Origin: CAMQRS01 sp964370645
GTDB taxonomy: Bacteria > Bacillota_I > Bacilli_A > Erysipelotrichales > Erysipelotrichaceae
Length of the DNA: 64,000 nt
Assembly: GCA_964370645.1 (NCBI GenBank)
Contig: CAYJJS010000001.1
Span: 62,001-126,000, forward strand
Reading direction: 5' to 3'
In this document: positions 8,731 to 16,899 of the stretch, piece by piece
How the letters are laid out: every line of letters begins with the position of its first letter
Position numbering within the stretch: the first letter of the stretch is position 1
Position numbers and translations under genes: made by a program
The notes under the pieces: generated by a model
What the model saw: the letters and a program-made list of their open reading frames with translations, nothing else
What the model was told of the DNA's origin: nothing
The model's database searches: none

Positions 8731-9444
8731 TTATTTTTTCTCCTTTGAAATTACTGTACCTTTGGCACTACCTTGCACGGCCTTTAAAATATTTCCATGC
8801 TCATTCATGTTAAATACAACTAAGTCAATATCATTATCCATACACATTGTAGTAGCTGTACTATCCATAACTTGCAATCCTTGTTGCAATAAATCCATGT
8901 ACGTTAAACGATCATATTTAACTGCACTCTCATCTAATTTAGGGTCTGCATTATACACTCCATCTACACCATTTTTTGCCATTAAAATAACATCTGCTTT
9001 AATCTCAGTAGCACGCAAAGCTGCTGTAGTATCCGTTGAAAAATAAGGGCTACCTGTACCAGCACCAAAAATAACAACACGACCTTTTTCCAAATGACGC
9101 TGCGCTCTACGAACAATAAATGGTTCAGCAACTTTTTGCATTTCAATCGCACTTTGCACACGTGTTGGAACACCAACTTGCTCAAGTGCATTTTGAACGG
9201 CTAAAGCATTGATTAAAGTTCCTAACATTCCCATATAATCAGCTTGAACACGATCAATACCCATTTGTTCAACCATTTTTCCTCGAATGAAGTTACCACC
9301 ACCAACAACAATTGCTAAGTCAACTCCAGATTCATGAACTTCTTTTAATTCATTTGCTAATGATGACAGAACTTTTGGATCAAAAGGTTGTCCTTGTGCG
9401 GATAACGCTTCTCCACTAAGTTTCAATAAAACTCTTTTATACAT
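8731..9444 (-). CDS. pyrH: Uridylate kinase (UMP kinase)
   Basis: PyrH phosphorylates UMP to UDP, as a hexamer of the amino-acid kinase fold. The 237-residue protein begins MYKRVLLKLSGEAL and shows the VVGGGNFIRG nucleotide loop, MGMLGTLINALA, GTGSPYFSTDTTAALRA and the metal- and UMP-binding NGVDGVYNADPK. A GGAAGGG ribosome site precedes the start. It has its own promoter after the tsf terminator and leads the pyrH-frr unit. Confidence 0.95.
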   Translation of the reverse strand: MYKRVLLKLSGEALSAQGQPFDPKVLSSLANELKEVHESGVDLAIVVGGGNFIRGKMVEQMGIDRVQADYMGMLGTLINALAVQNALEQVGVPTRVQSAIEMQKVAEPFIVRRAQRHLEKGRVVIFGAGTGSPYFSTDTTAALRATEIKADVILMAKNGVDGVYNADPKLDESAVKYDRLTYMDLLQQGLQVMDSTATTMCMDNDIDLVVFNMNEHGNILKAVQGSAKGTVISKEKK

Positions 9445-9483
9445 AATTTAACCCTTCCTTTAATTTCAGATATATTCTTTAGT

Positions 9484-9489
9484 ATTATA
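9484..9489 (-). promoter_or_regulatory. Probable -10 element of the pyrH promoter
   Basis: The minus strand carries TATAAT about 40 bases before the pyrH start, between that start and the tsf terminator. The -35 is weak, so only the -10 is called. Confidence 0.45.
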
Positions 9490-9534
9490 CTACAAAACAC
9501 AATGCATTTCTACACATATTATGTTCAACGCTTT

Positions 9535-9559
9535 AAAAAAAGACACATTTCTGTGCCTT
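9535..9559 (-). terminator. Terminator after tsf
   Basis: An AGGCACA/UGUGUCU stem with a GAAA tetraloop is followed by a run of seven U residues in the minus transcript, 12 bases after the tsf stop. Confidence 0.85.
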
Positions 9560-9570
9560 TATAAGCATTC

Positions 9571-10461
9571 TTATTTAGCTGCTAGTTGCGCTGCAACTTC
9601 TTCCGCAAAATTTTGTTCTACTTTTTCAATTCCTTCACCTACTACGAAACGAATGAATGAAACTACTTCAGCATTGTTTGATTTCACAAATTGTCCAACT
9701 TTTACTGAACTATCTAAGAAATAAACTTGGTCTACTAAACAAACTTCTTGTAATTGTTTTGATAATCTACCTTCTACAATACCTTTTAATACATTTTCAG
9801 GTTTTGAACTTAATGTAGCATCATTTTTAAGGATTTCTAATTGAATTCCTTTTTCATGTTCGATGTATTCAGCAGGCATTTCATCTCTAGAAACAAATTG
9901 AGGGGCCATAGAAGCAACTTGCATCGCAATGTTTTTCGCGATTGTTGCATCTCCACCTTTTAATGTAGTAAGAGCGGAAATTTTCCCACCATTGTGCATG
10001 TAAGCTCCGAATACTTCACCTTCGTTTGCTTCCACGATTTCAAATCTTCTTAATGTAATTTTTTCTCCAATTGTTGCTGTTGCAGAAGCAATTAATGTTT
10101 CTAATGTTTGTCCATCAACAACACACTGTAAAGCAGCTTCTACAGTAGCTGGTTTTTGTGCTAGCAACATTTCTTGAATTGTATCTAATAGTGCATTGAA
10201 CTGATCGTTTTTCGCAACAAAATCTGTTTCTGAGTTAACTTCAAAGATAACAGCACTAGTTTCTGTAACTTTTACTCTAGTTAATCCTTCAGCAGCAATT
10301 CTATTTCCTTTTTTTGCAGCAGATGCAATTCCTTTTTCACGTAACCAATCTACAGCTTTTGCCATATCTCCATCACATTCTGTTAAGGCTTTTTTACAAT
10401 CCATCATCCCTGCACTTGTTTTTTCACGTAATTCTTTTACTTGAGCAGCTGTAATTGCCAT
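9571..10461 (-). CDS. tsf: Elongation factor Ts
   Basis: EF-Ts is the nucleotide exchange factor that regenerates EF-Tu-GTP. The 296-residue protein starts MAITAAQVKELREKTSAGMMDCKKAL, with the family's TSAGMMDCKKAL signature. It continues with GLTRV and the second signature FEVNSETDFVAKN at about residue 70, then the two-part dimerisation core. Start support is a GGAGG site 9 bases upstream. It is co-transcribed with rpsB and followed by a strong terminator. Confidence 0.96.
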   Translation of the reverse strand: MAITAAQVKELREKTSAGMMDCKKALTECDGDMAKAVDWLREKGIASAAKKGNRIAAEGLTRVKVTETSAVIFEVNSETDFVAKNDQFNALLDTIQEMLLAQKPATVEAALQCVVDGQTLETLIASATATIGEKITLRRFEIVEANEGEVFGAYMHNGGKISALTTLKGGDATIAKNIAMQVASMAPQFVSRDEMPAEYIEHEKGIQLEILKNDATLSSKPENVLKGIVEGRLSKQLQEVCLVDQVYFLDSSVKVGQFVKSNNAEVVSFIRFVVGEGIEKVEQNFAEEVAAQLAAK

Positions 10462-10475
10462 GACTTAAGTCCTCC

Positions 10476-11414
10476 TTATTTTGCTTCTGTAGCATTTTGA
10501 CTTGCTACAGGTCTGTTTTCTTCAGTTTGTGGATTTTCTCTTCTTTGGAAGTTTCTTTGTCCACCACCATTGTTTTTAAAGTTTTTTCTATTTTCAAAAC
10601 GACGACGTTTTTCTTCGTTTCTTTGTCTTCTTCTTCTTTCGTTCTCAGCGATTTGTTCTTCTACGTTGATAATTACATCAGCCATAGTAACATCTGCTTC
10701 TTCTCCATCATTAGAGTGAGCAACTGATAACAATCCACCTTTTGCTTCAACAATTGCATCAGCCATTAATGTAATAATTAATTTAACTGAACGAATTGCA
10801 TCATCGTTTGAAGCGATTGCGTAATCCACTTCTTCAGGATCACAGTTTGTATCAACCATAGCGAATACAGGAATTCCTAATTTTTTAGCCTCTGCTACTG
10901 CATTGTGCTCTTCTTTAGGATCTACCACGAATACTGCATTAGGTAATTTTTTCATTTCTTTAATTCCACCTAAGAAGTTTTCTAAACGTGCTTTTTCTTT
11001 TCTGTATTGTGCCTGTTCTTTTTTCGTATAAACTTCAATTAAACCACTACTTTCCATCTCTTCGATTTCCACTAAACGTTTAACACGTTTTTGAATCGTT
11101 CTGTAGTTTGTTAATAAACCACCTAACCATCTTTGGTTAACGAAGAAAGATCCTGAACGTAATGCTTCTTCCTCAATTGTTTGTTGTGCTTGTTTTTTTG
11201 TTCCAACAAATAATACTTTTCCACCTTTTTCAGCAATTGCTTTAATTGCAGCATATGCATCGTCTACTTGTGTTAAAGTGTTTTCTAAGTTAATGATGTG
11301 AACACCATTTCTTTGTGCGTAGATGTTTGATTTCATTTTTGGATTCCATCTACGAGTTTGGTGTCCAAAGTGTACACCGTTTTCTAATAATTTTCTCATT
11401 GAAATTACTGACAT
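10476..11414 (-). CDS. rpsB: 30S ribosomal protein S2 with a basic C-terminal tail
   Basis: S2 binds the 30S head-body junction. The 312-residue protein has the complete S2 core: MRKLLENGVHFGHQTRRWNP, the coiled-coil insertion, KLPNAVFVVDPKEEHNAVAE, and GIPVFAMVDTNCDPEEVDYAIASNDDAIRS. After about residue 255 it carries an added low-complexity tail rich in Arg, Asn and Gln (NERRRRQRNEEKRRR, then GGGQRNFQRRENPQ), since most S2 proteins are 230-260 residues. A GAGGA site precedes the start. Expression is probably controlled through the structured leader at 11415-11539. Confidence 0.94.
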   Translation of the reverse strand: MSVISMRKLLENGVHFGHQTRRWNPKMKSNIYAQRNGVHIINLENTLTQVDDAYAAIKAIAEKGGKVLFVGTKKQAQQTIEEEALRSGSFFVNQRWLGGLLTNYRTIQKRVKRLVEIEEMESSGLIEVYTKKEQAQYRKEKARLENFLGGIKEMKKLPNAVFVVDPKEEHNAVAEAKKLGIPVFAMVDTNCDPEEVDYAIASNDDAIRSVKLIITLMADAIVEAKGGLLSVAHSNDGEEADVTMADVIINVEEQIAENERRRRQRNEEKRRRFENRKNFKNNGGGQRNFQRRENPQTEENRPVASQNATEAK

Positions 11415-11539
11415 AGTAAGTCCTCGCTTTCCGTTACTCCTCCACCATTTCTAAGCTCAACAACTCATCATCGCAACATCAACGCTGCTAGAGCACGGAT
11501 TAAGCAATCCATGGTGTGTGTAGTCATGTTTTCACATGC
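11415..11539 (-). promoter_or_regulatory. Structured 5' leader of rpsB-tsf mRNA
   Basis: The predicted transcript starts near 11539 and runs about 125 bases to the rpsB ATG. It opens with a CAUGU-GAAA-ACAUG hairpin (11525-11538). A CACCAU/AUGGUG stem (11511-11516 with 11443-11448) then encloses two further hairpins: GGAUU-GCUU-AAUCC (11497-11510) and a GCUC/GAGC stem (11491-11494 with 11455-11458) containing GCAGCG-UUGA-UGUUGC. This three-way junction ends close to the ribosome-binding region. Ribosomal protein operons are often autoregulated through such leaders, so S2 binding is a reasonable inference but is not shown by the sequence. Confidence 0.55.
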
Positions 11540-11545
11540 CTATAT

Positions 11546-11574
11546 ACTATATCATTTTCCACTACTGATTTCAA
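11546..11574 (-). promoter_or_regulatory. Promoter of rpsB-tsf
   Basis: The minus strand has TTGAAA (-35, 11569-11574), a 17-base spacer and TATAGT (-10, 11546-11551), a near-consensus housekeeping promoter placed to start the leader transcript. Confidence 0.75.
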
Positions 11575-11623
11575 CTTAAAAATACATATTTTCAAAAGAA
11601 TGCATCACACTCATTTGTTAATG

Positions 11624-11651
11624 AAAAAAACTACCACTTTATAGTGATAGT
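11624..11651 (-). terminator. Terminator after the Xer recombinase gene
   Basis: An ACUAUCACU/AGUGGUAGU stem with an AUAA loop is followed by seven U residues, about 33 bases after the recombinase stop. It ends the dprA-side operon before the rpsB promoter. Confidence 0.85.
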
Positions 11652-11684
11652 CTTACATGTAATGCATTTCACCCTTTTTATTTG

Positions 11685-12581
11685 TTATCTAGGAAAAGCA
11701 CTATAATATACACTTTTTAATTTTTCTTGGCTCACATGCGTGTAAATTTGTGTTGTCATTAAAGAAGCATGACCCAACAACTCTTGTACGATACGTAAAT
11801 CACACCCTTGATCTAACAAGTGTGTTGCAAAACTGTGACGTAACATATGCGGGTGCAACTTCATTTGTAAACCGGCTTGCTGTTGTGCCTTATCCAAACA
11901 AAATTGTATACCTCTACTTGTGAAAGGATTCCCCCTTGCATTAACAAACACGTAATCGTGTTGATTATCCACCATGAATTTGGGACGAACTTCACATATG
12001 TATTGCAACAACAATGGTTGTAGTGATTCATAAAAAGGTACATATCGATCTTTATTGTTTTTGGAATCAACGACATTTAAGTAGGATTCTTGTACATGTA
12101 AACACGATAATTTTAAATCTCTTAACTCACTCACTCGCAATCCACAAGCATACATTAATTCAAACATAACGCGATCTCGTATTCCTGCATTAGTTTGTAA
12201 ATCAAAACTATCAAACAATTCCTTTAATTCACTTTCAAATAGAAATTCAGGAATTTTCTTTTCTATTTTCATGTTTTTTACATCCTGGAAAGGATTGTGT
12301 GTCATCTGCTGATACTTATTTAAATAACGATAAAAGCTTCGTAAACTGGATAACTTTCTTGAAATGCTAGCATTTTTTAAAGATGGTGTAATAACCGTTC
12401 GCAAATATACGATATATCGATTCACTACAATACGATCTACTTCTTCTATGCAAACACCTTCCTGTTTAAGGAAGGTGTAAAATTGCTCAATATCTCTTTC
12501 ATAAGCATCTATAGTATGTTTGCTTCCACTATTCACAAAAGTACAATGCGTAATGAAACGTTCAATATATTGTTGCATCAT
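11685..12581 (-). CDS. xerC: Tyrosine recombinase XerC/CodV-type
   Basis: This site-specific recombinase probably resolves chromosome dimers at dif. The 298-residue protein has an N-terminal SAM-like DNA-binding domain (about 1-95) and a catalytic domain with the complete active-site set: Arg149 (ACGLRVSEL), a Lys in the SKNNKDR hairpin, His245 and Arg248 (HPHMLRHSF), His271 (LGHASL) and Tyr280 (QIYTHV). The start overlaps the trmFO stop by 4 bases. The topA-trmFO-xer order equals topA-gid-codV in Bacillus, which favours XerC over XerD. The clpQ-clpY-codY genes that follow codV in Bacillus are missing here. Confidence 0.88.
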   Translation of the reverse strand: MMQQYIERFITHCTFVNSGSKHTIDAYERDIEQFYTFLKQEGVCIEEVDRIVVNRYIVYLRTVITPSLKNASISRKLSSLRSFYRYLNKYQQMTHNPFQDVKNMKIEKKIPEFLFESELKELFDSFDLQTNAGIRDRVMFELMYACGLRVSELRDLKLSCLHVQESYLNVVDSKNNKDRYVPFYESLQPLLLQYICEVRPKFMVDNQHDYVFVNARGNPFTSRGIQFCLDKAQQQAGLQMKLHPHMLRHSFATHLLDQGCDLRIVQELLGHASLMTTQIYTHVSQEKLKSVYYSAFPR

Positions 12582-13867
12582 TCAAAAGCATCTTTCATTG
12601 ATGCTATATACGCTAAAGCTTGTTTCGCCATAGCTTGCTTACGTTCGTTTTTTGCTACTTTTTGTGCCAATCGCATAATTCCAAAATTTGCATTCATCGG
12701 TTGAAAGTATTTTGGGTTCGTTTTCGTAATATATTGTGCCATACTACCAATAGCACATACATCCTCTAACTCTACCAAAGGTTTATTACGCATCAAATTA
12801 GCCATATTCAACCCTGCTAGCATTCCACTAGCTGCGGACTCAATATATCCTTCTACACCCGATAATTGTCCTGCAAAAAACAAATCATCTCTTTGCTTGC
12901 TTTGATAAGTAGGACGTAAACATGTTGGAGCACAAATATATGTATTACGATGCATTACGCCATAACGTACAATTTCAACATTTTCCAAACCTGGGATTAA
13001 ATTCAAAATACGCTTTTGCTCTCCCCACTTAAGGTGTGTTTGAAACCCTACAATATTATATAAACTAGCAGCAGCATCATCTTGACGAAGTTGAACAACT
13101 GCATGTGCACGTTTCCCATCCTTTTCTAAACCAACTGGTTTCATTGGACCAAACAACAGTGTTTTTTCACCCCTGCGTGCAATCTCTTCAAAAGGCATAC
13201 ACCCTTCAAAATATTTTTCTTCAAAATCTTTAACGGGCACTGTCTCTGCATGAATTAATTCTTTATAAAACAATGCAAATTCATCCTTATCCATTGCACA
13301 ATTGATATAATCAGCATCCCCTTTATCATATCTTGACTTGTAGTATGCTTTACTAAAATCTATGCTTTCTTTTGTGACAATTGGCGCAGCAGCATCATAA
13401 AAGTACAAATATTCTTCTTGCAACTGTTCTTGAATATCTTTACTTAAGGCATCACTTGTAAGTGGTCCACTTGCTACAATGACAGGACCACTTGGAATTT
13501 TTGTAACTTCTTCTTCAATGACTTCCACTAGTGGATGTTGCTTAATACGTTTTGTAATCTCCTTAGAGAACAATTCGCGATCGACTGCCAACGCACTCCC
13601 AGCAGGAACTTGCGTAGCATCTGCTACCTCCATAATTAACGAATTAAACATACGCATCTCTTCCTTCATCACCCCAACAGCATTATTCAATGCGTTAGAT
13701 CGTAATGAATTGGAACAAACCAATTCCGCAAAATGTGAACTATGGTGTGCTGGAGTCATTTTCGTTGGACGCATTTCTATTAATCTTACAGGAATACCTC
13801 TATTCACTAACTGCCAACACGCTTCACACCCTGCTAGACCAGCCCCGATAATTGTAACTCTTTGCAT
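12578..13867 (-). CDS. trmFO: Folate-dependent tRNA (uracil-5-)-methyltransferase TrmFO
   Basis: TrmFO methylates U54 of tRNA to ribothymidine using methylene-tetrahydrofolate and FAD. The 429-residue protein starts MQRVTIIGAGLAGCEACWQL, with an FAD-binding dinucleotide fold. It has the family stretches RPTKMTPAHHSSHFAELVCSNSLR and PAGSALAVDRE, and the late FAD motif FFAGQLSGVEGYIESAASGMLAG. It is embedded between topA (one-base TAATG overlap) and the Xer gene (4-base overlap), showing tight coupling. Confidence 0.95.
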   Translation of the reverse strand: MQRVTIIGAGLAGCEACWQLVNRGIPVRLIEMRPTKMTPAHHSSHFAELVCSNSLRSNALNNAVGVMKEEMRMFNSLIMEVADATQVPAGSALAVDRELFSKEITKRIKQHPLVEVIEEEVTKIPSGPVIVASGPLTSDALSKDIQEQLQEEYLYFYDAAAPIVTKESIDFSKAYYKSRYDKGDADYINCAMDKDEFALFYKELIHAETVPVKDFEEKYFEGCMPFEEIARRGEKTLLFGPMKPVGLEKDGKRAHAVVQLRQDDAAASLYNIVGFQTHLKWGEQKRILNLIPGLENVEIVRYGVMHRNTYICAPTCLRPTYQSKQRDDLFFAGQLSGVEGYIESAASGMLAGLNMANLMRNKPLVELEDVCAIGSMAQYITKTNPKYFQPMNANFGIMRLAQKVAKNERKQAMAKQALAYIASMKDAFE

Positions 13868-15984
13868 TATTGTTCCTCTTTTTCTTCTTTCTTTTCTTCT
13901 GTATATGGCTCCATATGTCTACACTTTGGATAACCACTACACCCAATGAAGAATTTTCCATATCTACTTTTACGCTTCAATAATTTTTTACCACAATCTG
14001 GGCAATCGCGATCAATTTCTTCTGGTTGTTCCTTGTTGCTCTTAATATACTTACACTCAGGATAGTTTTCACAAGCAAAGAATTCTCCAAAACGACCACG
14101 TTTTTTCACCAATCCTCCACCACAATTTGGACATTTTTCATCTGTTTTATCTTCTTCGTTTTGCTTAACATGTTTACATTCAGGATAGTTGTTGCACGCT
14201 ACAAAATCTCCATAGCGACCTTTACGAATGACTAAATCACTTCCACAATCTGGACACAATTCTCCTGTTTTCTGTGCCTCAATTTTCTCCATACCATCAT
14301 TTGCTTTATCTAATAAAGGCATAAATGTTTCATAAAATTCACGAAGCTGTTCGACATTATTTTTTTCACCCTCTGCAATCAAATCTAAACTTCCTTCCAT
14401 TTGTGCAGTGTATTTTACATTAATAATGCTTTTGAAAAACTCTTGTAACTTTGTATTTGTAAGTACTCCTTGTGAAGTAGGAAAAAACACTTTTGTTTTC
14501 CCAGTTTCACTTTGCTTTTTCAATTCTACATACGCTCTAGCTTGCAACGTATCCAAAATACTTGCATATGTACTTGGACGACCAATTCCATTCTCTTCCA
14601 TTTCTTTAATCAAACGAGCTTCACTATAACGCATAGGAGGCTCTGTAAAGTGTTGTTTTCCTTCTAAAGCCACATCTTGTAAGATTTCTCCTTCTTCTAA
14701 TGCTGGCAATACTTCATCCTTGCTTGCTTCATAATCAGCATATACTTTTAAGTATCCATCAAAAATTTGAACACTACCATTCGCACTAAATTCACATCCA
14801 TTATTCATAATAACTGCTTTCACTGCATCGTTTTTTGCAGGTGCCATCAAAGAAGCTAATGTTCTAGCATAAATTAATTTATATAATTTATATTGATCAT
14901 TAGTTAAGTATTTTTTAACACTTTCTGGTGTACGTTGGATATCCGTCGGTCTACAAGCTTCATGCGCATCCTGTGCTTTATCATCTTTTTTAACACGCAC
15001 ATTCCCAACATACTCTTTTCCATACTTCTCTTCAATATAGTTTAAAGCTCCTTGAATAAAATCTGGACTCAATCTAGTAGAATCGGTTCTCATATAAGAA
15101 ATCAACCCTTCACTACCATGTTCAAGTTCTATTCCTTCATACAATTTTTGTGCGACTTGCATTGTCTTTTTCGCACTAAAATTAAGTTTCGTAGACGCCT
15201 CTTGTTGTAAGGTACTAGTGATAAAAGCCATTTTCGGTTGTTTTTTCTTTACCTTTTTCTCTATTTGATGCACTACAAAATCACCATTACATCTACCAAT
15301 AATAGCGTTTGCTTGTTCTTCATTTTCAATTTTAACTTTTTCAGCATCCACTTTTTTCAATTCTGCACTAAACTTCTTTTTTAATTTATTCACATTTGCA
15401 TGAATTGACCAATATTCCTCTTGTATGAACGCTTCAATTTCTTTTTCACGATCCACAATTAACTTTAAAGCTACTGACTGCACACGCCCTGCAGATTTTG
15501 ATTTTATTTTAGATTGCAATAATTTAGACAACTTAAAACCGATGATACGATCTACCATTCTGCGTGTCTCTTGTGATTTCACTAAATCTACATCAATGCT
15601 GCGAGGTTCATCAAAAGCAGCTAACACAGCATTCTTTGTAATTTCATTGAACACGATTCGATTTTTATCGCTCTCATCCAACTTCAATTCCTGTGCCAAA
15701 TGCCAAGCAATGGCCTCCCCTTCACGGTCGGGGTCACTTGCCAAATACACTTCATCACTCTTTTTAGCTAATGCCTTTAATTCCTTTACTACATCCTTTT
15801 TTTCTTTACTTATTTTATAGGTTGGTGTGAATTCATTTTCTACATCAATCCCCAAACCACCTTTACCTGTTGTCGCTAAATCACGAATATGCCCCTTACT
15901 AGAAACCACCTTATAATCACTACCTAAGTATTTCTCTATTGTCTTAGATTTTGATGGTGACTCCACAATTACTAGTTTTGTCAT
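13867..15984 (-). CDS. topA: DNA topoisomerase I
   Basis: This type IA topoisomerase relaxes negative supercoils. The 705-residue protein begins MTKLVIVESPSKSKTIEKYL with the TOPRIM domain (Glu in VESPSK; DPDREGEAIAWHL). The catalytic tyrosine lies in GLISYMRTDSTRLS near residue 300. The C-terminus has three C4 zinc modules of the CPxCG-x(n)-CxxYPxC type, followed by a charged EEKKEEKEEQ tail. The start at 15984 has an AAGGAGG site; the upstream in-frame extension is not supported. It has its own TTGACA promoter. Confidence 0.96.
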   Translation of the reverse strand: MTKLVIVESPSKSKTIEKYLGSDYKVVSSKGHIRDLATTGKGGLGIDVENEFTPTYKISKEKKDVVKELKALAKKSDEVYLASDPDREGEAIAWHLAQELKLDESDKNRIVFNEITKNAVLAAFDEPRSIDVDLVKSQETRRMVDRIIGFKLSKLLQSKIKSKSAGRVQSVALKLIVDREKEIEAFIQEEYWSIHANVNKLKKKFSAELKKVDAEKVKIENEEQANAIIGRCNGDFVVHQIEKKVKKKQPKMAFITSTLQQEASTKLNFSAKKTMQVAQKLYEGIELEHGSEGLISYMRTDSTRLSPDFIQGALNYIEEKYGKEYVGNVRVKKDDKAQDAHEACRPTDIQRTPESVKKYLTNDQYKLYKLIYARTLASLMAPAKNDAVKAVIMNNGCEFSANGSVQIFDGYLKVYADYEASKDEVLPALEEGEILQDVALEGKQHFTEPPMRYSEARLIKEMEENGIGRPSTYASILDTLQARAYVELKKQSETGKTKVFFPTSQGVLTNTKLQEFFKSIINVKYTAQMEGSLDLIAEGEKNNVEQLREFYETFMPLLDKANDGMEKIEAQKTGELCPDCGSDLVIRKGRYGDFVACNNYPECKHVKQNEEDKTDEKCPNCGGGLVKKRGRFGEFFACENYPECKYIKSNKEQPEEIDRDCPDCGKKLLKRKSRYGKFFIGCSGYPKCRHMEPYTEEKKEEKEEQ

Positions 15985-16007
15985 ACGCAACCTCCTTATT
16001 CTAAAAC

Positions 16008-16037
16008 ATAGTAAACTCTTAAAATATCTTTTGTCAA
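16008..16037 (-). promoter_or_regulatory. Promoter of topA-trmFO-xerC
   Basis: TTGACA (16032-16037), an 18-base spacer and TACTAT (16008-16013) on the minus strand lie about 25 bases before the topA ATG. Confidence 0.65.
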
Positions 16038-16083
16038 CACTTTTATACATCTTCTATATTCCAGAATATTCAAATCACTACCA

Positions 16084-16818
16084 TTACATTTCCTCTATAT
16101 CCTTTTTTGTACAGATTATTTGAGCACCATTTTGAATCAACAAATTACAACCAAGACCAAAAGAATCTTCAAAGCGATATGGGAAGCAATATACCTCATT
16201 TCCAATTTCAAGCGCCTCATTTACACTAATCATAGTTCCACTACGCTGTTTAGCTTCTACCACAACCAATGCATGGCTTAATGCTGCAACAATACGATTG
16301 CGCCAAGGGAAATGATGTGCGAGTGGTTTGCACCCATTTGGATATTCACTCAATATTAAATGTTCTTTACCAATATCTTGAAAAAGCTTTAAATTCTCTT
16401 TTGGATAACATATATCCACCCCACACCCTAACACTGCAATTGTATTTTTATGGGTATGCATAGCCGTTTGATGCGCAAGCGCATCAACCCCTTTAGCTAA
16501 ACCACTCACAATTGTATAAGACGAGTTACACGCACTCATGATAAAGTGAATGTTACTAGCCGCTTGCTCACTACACTCACGACTACCCACAATAGATATA
16601 CAAGGTGCTTGCAACAAGGATAAATCTCCTTTATAAAAAAGCACCCACGGTTTATATTTTAAACGAAGCAATTGCTTTGGGTATATATCATCTACAATGG
16701 TAAAGTAATCACCTTCATACAAAACCTCTTCATAAGGTTCATTATTCATAATGGCTTGGCTAATTCTTTTGGTGTTTCCTTGATAACGAAGTGCATAATA
16801 CAATAGTTGTTTTCGCAT
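16084..16818 (-). CDS. dprA: DNA-processing protein DprA (short form)
   Basis: DprA loads RecA on incoming single-stranded DNA during natural transformation and also occurs in non-competent bacteria. The 244-residue protein contains the Rossmann-like core with ISIVGSRECSE, the VSGLAKGVDALAHQTA motif, TIAVLGCGVDICYPKEN, SEYPNGCKPLAHHFPWRNRIVA and GTMISVNEALEIGNEVYCFP. It lacks the C-terminal winged-helix domain of longer family members. The family norm is about 280-370 residues. It lies upstream of topA as in Bacillus, with an AGGAGG ribosome site. Confidence 0.92.
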   Translation of the reverse strand: MRKQLLYYALRYQGNTKRISQAIMNNEPYEEVLYEGDYFTIVDDIYPKQLLRLKYKPWVLFYKGDLSLLQAPCISIVGSRECSEQAASNIHFIMSACNSSYTIVSGLAKGVDALAHQTAMHTHKNTIAVLGCGVDICYPKENLKLFQDIGKEHLILSEYPNGCKPLAHHFPWRNRIVAALSHALVVVEAKQRSGTMISVNEALEIGNEVYCFPYRFEDSFGLGCNLLIQNGAQIICTKKDIEEM

Positions 16819-16865
16819 AAAAAAACCTCCTATTTATATATAACCCTTTTTCTACAAATGCCCTA

Positions 16866-16895
16866 ATAAAAAAGAAGTCTATTGAAAGACTTCTT
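16866..16895 (-). terminator. Terminator after the SPFH gene
   Basis: An AAGAAGUCU/AGACUUCUU stem with a six-base loop followed by a U-rich tail lies 4 bases after the SPFH stop on the minus strand. Confidence 0.85.
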
Positions 16896-16899
16896 TACA

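Noticed and set aside
11685..12581. Xer gene as the integrase of a mobile element
   Set aside because: It is embedded in the conserved topA-trmFO-xer operon with no attachment sites or phage genes nearby.
13479..13949. 156-codon plus-strand reading frame across trmFO and topA
   Set aside because: It covers the ends of two well-supported genes on the opposite strand and lacks start signals.
15425..15820. 131-codon plus-strand reading frame inside topA
   Set aside because: It is the antisense shadow of the TOPRIM region of topA, with no ribosome site and no recognisable protein.
13867..16050. Longer topA reading starting at 16050
   Set aside because: The extra 22 residues overlap the promoter elements and lack a ribosome site; the start at 15984 has AAGGAGG.
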